DNA of 64,000 bases from NCBI GenBank assembly GCA_900319225.1, contig ONNV01000005.1, positions 62,001 to 126,000 on the forward strand, read 5' to 3'. The notes below the pieces were generated by a model. That model saw only the letters and a program-made list of their open reading frames with translations. It was not told the DNA's origin and did not search any database. Source of the stretch: an uncultured Prevotellaceae bacterium (GTDB lineage Bacteria; Bacteroidota; Bacteroidia; Bacteroidales; Bacteroidaceae). Both the position numbers and the translations under genes were made by a program. Of the stretch, positions 59,308 to 64,000 are shown piece after piece. Each line of letters starts with the position of its first letter. Position 1 is the stretch's first letter.

Positions 59308-60378
59308 TTATCCTTGTTTATTCATAAATGGAAGGTCTTTTGACTGCTCAAGCAGCATCTCGGCCATCATATCGTTGTTTCCTGATTCTCCGTTCAGCAG
59401 GTCAAACATATGCTTGATACCTGCCTTGCCGCCTCCGTTCTTAAGTATGTAGGCTATACAGAGGTCCTGCGGTCCTATTGATGATGATATGATATCCAGG
59501 TCCGTAAGTCCAATCTGGTAACATGCAATCTGATAGGCGCCCTCGGAGAAATCCTTTATCATCCTGTCAATATCACCCAATGTCTTTAGTCCGATGCTCT
59601 TGAATACGGACAGATATGGCATCAGTGAAACATCCTGAATCTCTGCCTGGTTCATGGATGCTATGCGCTTGTTGAGTTGGGCAAACGGATCCAGGTCCAT
59701 ATAACTGCGGAACGTATCGCCGTCAATTGGTACCTCATCCAGATTACCTGAACGTACCAATGCCTGAACGCGGCGGCGATAGTCTGTAAGTTCAATCCTT
59801 ATCTTGCTGAATTCATCATCCACCAGTTCCAGCATACCTGCCAGACGGCTCATGTTGCGCAAATAACGTTTGGGAATCTCCACACCTGACTTGTAACCGG
59901 TGTCATGGTCCATATTGGCCCATGCATGCTGCAGCAGTGTGCGCATCTGTATCTCAAAACGGTAGGGGAAATCGGGTATGGAGCAGATGTAATGGAGAGA
60001 AAGGTAACCAAAACTGTCTATCTCATGTATCTTGCGCTTGTCTACTGAGTTCTCCCAGTCTATGGTGAACAGACGTTCCACGGCCGATGCCACCTTGTCA
60101 ACATCATCTATATAGAATGTAATGACGCGGAGCCCCAGAATATCCGTAAGATTTGCCAGACTCTTGTATTTGTGTCCTTTCAGTTCCAGTTTTCCGGCCA
60201 GGGAGTCATATCCTTTGACGCGTGATTCTATGGCTGCGACAGCCAGACCTGCGTCCTGCAAAGTCCTTCTTAAAGTATCGCGCACCTGTGCTTCAACCTC
60301 CCTGAAACGAGGCAGGTTATCCTCATACTCCTGGAGTATTGCCCGACAGTGCGGATCTAAATGCCTGTTTGCTGACAT
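59308..60378 (-). CDS. RelA/SpoT-type (p)ppGpp synthetase, hydrolase-free
   Basis: 356 residues from the ATG at 60378; the longer frame from 60435 begins upstream of the promoter box. Synthetase motifs: ESRVKGYDSLAGKLELKGHK, TDILGLRVITFY, SFGYLSLHYI, and FEIQMRTLLQHAWANMDHDTGYKS. No HD domain. C-terminal 140 residues are helical and lack the TGS/ACT domains of long RelA. It would make ppGpp or pppGpp (or pyrophosphorylate another target, as toxSAS enzymes do). First gene of a four-gene operon, divergent from rmuC. Confidence 0.9.
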   Translation of the reverse strand: MSANRHLDPHCRAILQEYEDNLPRFREVEAQVRDTLRRTLQDAGLAVAAIESRVKGYDSLAGKLELKGHKYKSLANLTDILGLRVITFYIDDVDKVASAVERLFTIDWENSVDKRKIHEIDSFGYLSLHYICSIPDFPYRFEIQMRTLLQHAWANMDHDTGYKSGVEIPKRYLRNMSRLAGMLELVDDEFSKIRIELTDYRRRVQALVRSGNLDEVPIDGDTFRSYMDLDPFAQLNKRIASMNQAEIQDVSLMPYLSVFKSIGLKTLGDIDRMIKDFSEGAYQIACYQIGLTDLDIISSSIGPQDLCIAYILKNGGGKAGIKHMFDLLNGESGNNDMMAEMLLEQSKDLPFMNKQG

Positions 60379-60404
60379 TGGCGTTAGTATTATGGTTCTA
60401 TCTG

Positions 60405-60412
60405 CGAAGATA
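60405..60412 (-). promoter_or_regulatory. -7-like box (TATCTTCG) of the alarmone operon
   Basis: One base from TAnnTTTG, 26 bp upstream of the ATG at 60378; supports that start. Confidence 0.45.
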
Positions 60413-60447
60413 TTTTTTTTATTTGTCTCACACAAAGATTTATTACC

Positions 60448-60455
60448 TATATTTA
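60448..60455 (+). promoter_or_regulatory. -7-like box (TATATTTA) of rmuC
   Basis: One base from the consensus, 26 bp upstream of the rmuC ATG at 60482. Confidence 0.4.
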
Positions 60456-60481
60456 CAATTCAAAAAACGCTTTGAGGAAAT

Positions 60482-61822
60482 ATGGAAATAGCTATAGGGA
60501 TAATATGTGCAGTGATGGGTGTGGCCTTGGGATTCCTGCTTGGAAGAAACCGCAAGAGGGAGAGTGAACTGGAAGCTCAGGTCAAGGTCCTTGAGTCTGC
60601 CAACGCGACTCTGAGGGAACAGGCCATTCATGACAAGGAGGAATCGGAGTCCCGTATCCTGAAAGCCAAAGAGGAGTGGCAGGCTCACACCCGTGAGATG
60701 CTGGAATCCCAGCAGGCCAAGTTTGACGAGACCATTGCCAAGGTATCGGCCCAGATGAAATCAGCAACTGAGGAGATGCTCAAGCGCCGTCAGGAGGAGT
60801 TTGCCACATCCAGCAACACCAGTATAGGCCAGATAGTGAATCCTCTCAAGGAGACCATTGACAAGATGAAAGAGGCCATGCAGGAGAACACTCTCAAGCA
60901 GACCTCCATAAGCAGTGAGATAAAGACCCAGGCCGAGAACATGATGCGCCAGAGTGCCGCAGCCAAGCAGAGTGCCGATGAACTAACCCGTGTGTTCCGC
61001 CACGCCGGCCGCGTACAGGGCAACTGGGGTGAGATCATACTTGATGAACTGCTTGAGTCGCAGGGACTCACCAAGGGCGTGCATTATGAACTGCAGTCAT
61101 CCATCCGTGATGCGGCGGGTGATGTGGTACGTACCGATGATGACCGTAGCATGCGCCCCGATGTGATACTGCATCTGGACCAGAAACGCGATGTGATAAT
61201 TGACTCAAAGGTGTCGCTTACCGCATTCATGGATTACGTGAACACTGATGACGAGGCTGAGCGCCAGAGGTTCCTCAAGGCTCATGTGGAGAGTATCCAG
61301 AAACATGTAAAGGAGTTGGCCGGCAAGGATTACTCATCATACGTAAAGCCTCCCAAGGTCAAGATGGATTACGTGATAATGTTCGTGCCCAATACCGGAG
61401 CCCTGTGGACTGCGGTGAACGCGCAGCCGGACCTGTGGCGTAATGCCATGGAGAAAAACGTCTATATAGCCGATGAGCAGACACTGTTCGCAGCCTTGCG
61501 CATAATCAACATGACATGGACCCAGATAGCACAGGCCCAGAACCATGAGAAAGTCTATGAGCTGGCTAGTGAGATGATGGATCGTGTGGGGCAGTTCATG
61601 GACCGCTACAAAGCTATCGGAAAGGCCCTTGAGAATGCCGGCAAGGCATATGAGGCGGCCGACAAGAAACTCCAGCCCAGCGGTCAGAGCATAATCCAGA
61701 CCTGTGCCAAACTGCAGAAACTGGGTGCTAAGCAGAGTAGCAAGAATCCCATCCCGCAACTGCAGGATTATGATGCGGATTCAGATCCGGAACCTATGGA
61801 ACCTGCCATAGAGGAGAACTAA
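60482..61822 (+). CDS. rmuC: DNA recombination protein RmuC
   Basis: 446 residues: N-terminal membrane anchor (about 3-20), a coiled-coil section (about 25-150), then the RmuC nuclease-like domain with HAGRVQGNWGEIILDELLES, MRPDVILHLDQKRDVIIDSK and YVIMFVPNTGALWTAV. RmuC limits inversions at repeats and is thought to act as a nuclease on recombination intermediates or incoming DNA. Its presence is notable beside so many long palindromes, though that is only context. A terminator follows immediately. Confidence 0.95.
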   Translation: MEIAIGIICAVMGVALGFLLGRNRKRESELEAQVKVLESANATLREQAIHDKEESESRILKAKEEWQAHTREMLESQQAKFDETIAKVSAQMKSATEEMLKRRQEEFATSSNTSIGQIVNPLKETIDKMKEAMQENTLKQTSISSEIKTQAENMMRQSAAAKQSADELTRVFRHAGRVQGNWGEIILDELLESQGLTKGVHYELQSSIRDAAGDVVRTDDDRSMRPDVILHLDQKRDVIIDSKVSLTAFMDYVNTDDEAERQRFLKAHVESIQKHVKELAGKDYSSYVKPPKVKMDYVIMFVPNTGALWTAVNAQPDLWRNAMEKNVYIADEQTLFAALRIINMTWTQIAQAQNHEKVYELASEMMDRVGQFMDRYKAIGKALENAGKAYEAADKKLQPSGQSIIQTCAKLQKLGAKQSSKNPIPQLQDYDADSDPEPMEPAIEEN

Positions 61823-61823
61823 A

Positions 61824-61853
61824 AAAGACCTGGGCCGTATGGCTCAGGTCTTT
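61824..61853. terminator. Terminator between rmuC and STAS gene
   Basis: AAAGACCTGGGCC (61824-61836) pairs with GGCTCAGGTCTTT (61841-61853), one wobble, GTAT loop; A- and T-runs on both sides fit convergent genes. Confidence 0.85.
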
Positions 61854-61875
61854 CTGTCTTAATAGGAAGGTGGTC

Positions 61876-62190
61876 TTAGTCCTGGATCTCAAAAAGGTTC
61901 AGGAAACCGGTCATCATGAATACTGAACGGATATCCTTATTGATGGCCTTTACTATTACATTACCGCCTTTGGATGCAGCTGCCTTGCGCAGTGAAAGGA
62001 ACAGACGCAGTCCCGAACTTGAAATATACTCCAACTCTGTGCAGTCCAGAATAACTGTTCCTGCTGCATACTGCATCAGGTTGTCAAAATCCCCGCTTAT
62101 CTCCTGTGAGGCGGGAGTGTCCAGACGACCGATCAGCTGAGCGGTCGTTACTGAGTCTTTTGTGTTGATCTTTACTTCCATAATTCTCAT
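61876..62190 (-). CDS. STAS-domain anti-sigma factor antagonist
   Basis: 104 residues, a lone STAS domain: VTTAQLIGRLDTPASQEI, then TVILDCTELEYISSSGLRLF, where the Ser of SSSGLR is the usual phosphorylation site, and the C-terminal FMMTGFLNLFEI. Partner-switch antagonists bind RsbW-like kinases when unphosphorylated. An RsbW-like kinase gene is upstream in the same operon, and an RsbU-like phosphatase is at 22257. An internal ATG at 62181 is an alternative start. Confidence 0.9.
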   Translation of the reverse strand: MRIMEVKINTKDSVTTAQLIGRLDTPASQEISGDFDNLMQYAAGTVILDCTELEYISSSGLRLFLSLRKAAASKGGNVIVKAINKDIRSVFMMTGFLNLFEIQD

Positions 62191-62213
62191 ATTTATTAAT
62201 TTATACTTTTATA

Positions 62214-63716
62214 TCAGTCTTCCGTGTCTCCCATAATAATCACCAGCCTGTCACCCACCATAAGCTTAAGGCTGCCGTGAGGAACGATATACTTGGGTCC
62301 GCGACGCACCATTACCACACGGATGCCATGAGGCAGATGCAGGTCTCGCAGCGTCTCACCGCCTTCCAGGTCCTCCTGTGCTACGATATGGTCACGCAGC
62401 ATACCCATCTCCTCAGGGATCTCCATACCGAATGTCTCTACATCGGGGTCGTCATCAATACTCATGTTGAGCAGATGAGCCATTGGAGTCAGGGTCATTC
62501 CCTGCAGCAAAAGAGAGAGCAGTGTTATGCAGAACACTATGTTGAATATCTCACTTGATCCGTCCACACCCTCCAGTACGGTATAGAGCGCAAACAGTAT
62601 CGGACCGGCACCTTTGAGTCCCACCCATGATGCCAGCAGTTTGGCTCTGAACGTGAGCCCCTTGAACGGCAACAGGCTGAGTATGATTCCTGCTGGGCGT
62701 GCTATGAATATCAGGAACAGGCCAATTTGCAGTGCGGGCCAAACCAGACCGTGCATCTGTGACGGCTTGGCCAGCAATCCAAGCAGCAGGAACATGATGA
62801 GCTGTGAGAGCCATGTGATTCCGTCATAGAACTGCAGCACCTCTTTCTTGCATGGCAGCTTGGGAGTATTACCTATTACTATAGCCGATATGTAAAGGGC
62901 AAGCAGTCCGTTACCGCCTATGTATGATGTTGCACCGTTGGCAAACATGGCGATACTGAGTATCAGGATGGAGTAGAGTGAGGGGTTGGCCAGATGTATC
63001 TTGGTCAGGAGCCACCTTGCACTACGGCCGATTGCCAGACCCATACCAAATCCCAGTGCAATCTGCTTGACAAGGATCCACGCTCCGTTAAGCAGGATAA
63101 CCCATGTGCCGGTTACTCCTGCTGCGGAGTGTATTGTCTCCATGATCTGTACAAGCAGAATGGTAAGCACATATGCAGTGGGGTCATTACTTCCGGATTC
63201 AAGCTCCAGGAGCGGTCCCAGATTCTCGCGCAGTGACAGACGGCTGTTCCTGAGTATGGAGAACACTGATGCCGAGTCTGTGGATGACATTACGGCCGAT
63301 AACAGGAAACAACCCAGGATTGATGCACCGGCTCCTCCAATCTGGTCACCGAATACCAGATATATGAATGATCCAGTTATTACAATGGTCAGTGCCAGAC
63401 CAAGGGTGGTCATGGAGATACCCTTGCGTATGATAGGCTTGGTCTCGCTGAGTGACGTCTCAAGACCGCCGGACAGCAAAATGATAGTCATAGCCAGATG
63501 GCCCAGGAACTCAGCTACATGCAGGTTCTCAATCTTTATGCCCAGACCGTCCTCACCGGCCAGCATTCCGATGACAAGGAACAGCAGCATGGTGGGAACG
63601 CCGAACTTGGTGCCTATCTTGGCCACAAGTATGGATACGAACATGAGCAGGGATATGAACATTATCAGGTTCCCTGCTGAGAGGTCAATGTTGAAAATGG
63701 ACAGAGGTATCATCAT
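62214..63716 (-). CDS. K+/H+ or Na+/H+ antiporter (CPA1, NhaP2-like)
   Basis: 500 residues: 12-13 membrane helices of the cation/proton antiporter family (VPTMLLFLVIGMLAGEDGLG, SAVMSSTDSASVFSILR, LELESGSNDPTAYVLT with the conserved ND/SD pair), followed by a TrkA-C regulatory domain (about 415-500: HGIRVVMVRRGPKYIVPHG, LMVGDRLVIIM). This is the NhaP2/CvrA layout, exporting K+ or Na+ in exchange for protons. It lies between the HATPase kinase gene (4-bp overlap) and the STAS gene, so it may be under or report to that switch. Confidence 0.92.
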   Translation of the reverse strand: MMIPLSIFNIDLSAGNLIMFISLLMFVSILVAKIGTKFGVPTMLLFLVIGMLAGEDGLGIKIENLHVAEFLGHLAMTIILLSGGLETSLSETKPIIRKGISMTTLGLALTIVITGSFIYLVFGDQIGGAGASILGCFLLSAVMSSTDSASVFSILRNSRLSLRENLGPLLELESGSNDPTAYVLTILLVQIMETIHSAAGVTGTWVILLNGAWILVKQIALGFGMGLAIGRSARWLLTKIHLANPSLYSILILSIAMFANGATSYIGGNGLLALYISAIVIGNTPKLPCKKEVLQFYDGITWLSQLIMFLLLGLLAKPSQMHGLVWPALQIGLFLIFIARPAGIILSLLPFKGLTFRAKLLASWVGLKGAGPILFALYTVLEGVDGSSEIFNIVFCITLLSLLLQGMTLTPMAHLLNMSIDDDPDVETFGMEIPEEMGMLRDHIVAQEDLEGGETLRDLHLPHGIRVVMVRRGPKYIVPHGSLKLMVGDRLVIIMGDTED

Positions 63717-64000
63717 TTGCTCAGTTTCTTTATCAAGGTAAGGATGTTGTGACCGTCAATGCGCTCGTAATTGATGCGGTCCATGATCTGTCGTATCAGA
63801 TGTATGCCCAGACCTCCGATTGCGCGGTCCTCGGCACTCTTGGTGATGTCAACCTCAGGCTTAGCCGTGGGGTCAAACGGTTTTCCGGTATCGGAGATAA
63901 TGAATATCATCTCCGTTCCGTTTGATTTTGCTTCTATGGTAATGTCACCCTTGGTTCCTTCAGGGTATGCATAGTTCATTACGTTAACCACAGCCTCCTC
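63713..64000 (-). CDS. RsbW-like HATPase serine kinase (5' end outside window)
   Basis: The frame is open to base 64000 with no start, so the N-terminus is missing. The visible part begins EEAVVNVMNYAYPEG, the N-box of anti-sigma kinases, and continues with ISDTGKPFDP and GGLGIHLIRQIMD, the G1/G2 ATP-lid motifs. It would phosphorylate the STAS antagonist encoded two genes downstream and bind a sigma factor or other partner. Its TGA overlaps the antiporter ATG by 4 bp. Confidence 0.9.
   Translation of the reverse strand, partial: EEAVVNVMNYAYPEGTKGDITIEAKSNGTEMIFIISDTGKPFDPTAKPEVDITKSAEDRAIGGLGIHLIRQIMDRINYERIDGHNILTLIKKLSK

Noticed and set aside
62986-63741. 251-codon plus-strand frame opposite the antiporter
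   Set aside because: Ser/Arg/Met-rich shadow of a conserved membrane protein; no start context.

Overview
The window looks like chromosome of an anaerobic gut-type member of the order Bacteroidales. Many genes are preceded by the Bacteroidota -7 promoter box TAnnTTTG and lack strong Shine-Dalgarno sites. Other order-typical features are MACPF and BACON lipoproteins, 6-bladed beta-propeller lipoproteins, a PCMD-type lipoprotein, a 192-residue S16 with an acidic tail, and an rseC-rnfBCDGEA cluster. Genus cannot be settled by eye. No tRNA, rRNA, CRISPR array, integrase or transposase gene was seen.

Layout. 1-5.8 kb (minus): three consecutive MACPF-type lipoprotein genes, the first cut by the window edge, preceded by a membrane-anchored AraC-type regulator; the promoter region holds three direct repeats. 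5.9-19.8 kb: a beta-solenoid-like lipoprotein, EttA, beta-propeller lipoproteins, a thioredoxin-fold protein, Nudix and nitrilase enzymes, RNase HII, an ABC ATPase, an outer-membrane barrel/PCMD pair and a SprT-like protein. 20-26.7 kb: Zn/Cd P1B-ATPase with a His-rich tail, an RsbU-like phosphatase coupled to a lipid-kinase-like gene, a cupin, a PTS IIC-like membrane protein and rpsP. 26.9-35.2 kb: RseC, the full Rnf complex, then an exported flavinylated fumarate-reductase-like enzyme with a Gly/Phe-rich insertion. 35.3-43 kb: ispE, dnaB, pheT, yebC and small proteins. 43-53.2 kb: uxuB-uxuA, two exported proteins, lepA, an acyl-CoA ligase and the PLP-homeostasis protein. 53.2-64 kb: GH2 glycosidase, LolC/E-type permease, an operon of a (p)ppGpp synthetase, HD hydrolase, APH-like kinase and VanX-like dipeptidase, RmuC, and a STAS / K+:H+ antiporter / HATPase-kinase operon cut by the right edge.

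The most striking non-coding signal is three families of intergenic palindromic elements. Family 1 has a GGGGACnGTCCCC core at seven loci. Family 2 has a GTGTCCCAC core at two loci. Family 3 consists of two elements of about 160-170 bp with an almost identical core but unrelated outer arms, each arm self-complementary within its own copy (3' of dnaB and of lepA). Copy-specific arms that stay complementary point to selection on structure, either as folded RNA or as a DNA hairpin substrate.

Functional links: Rnf plus RseC supply reducing power and ion gradient, and the adjacent flavinylated reductase may be an electron outlet. The synthetase/hydrolase pair would set alarmone levels. RsbU-like phosphatase, STAS protein and HATPase kinase could form one partner-switching circuit although split across the window.
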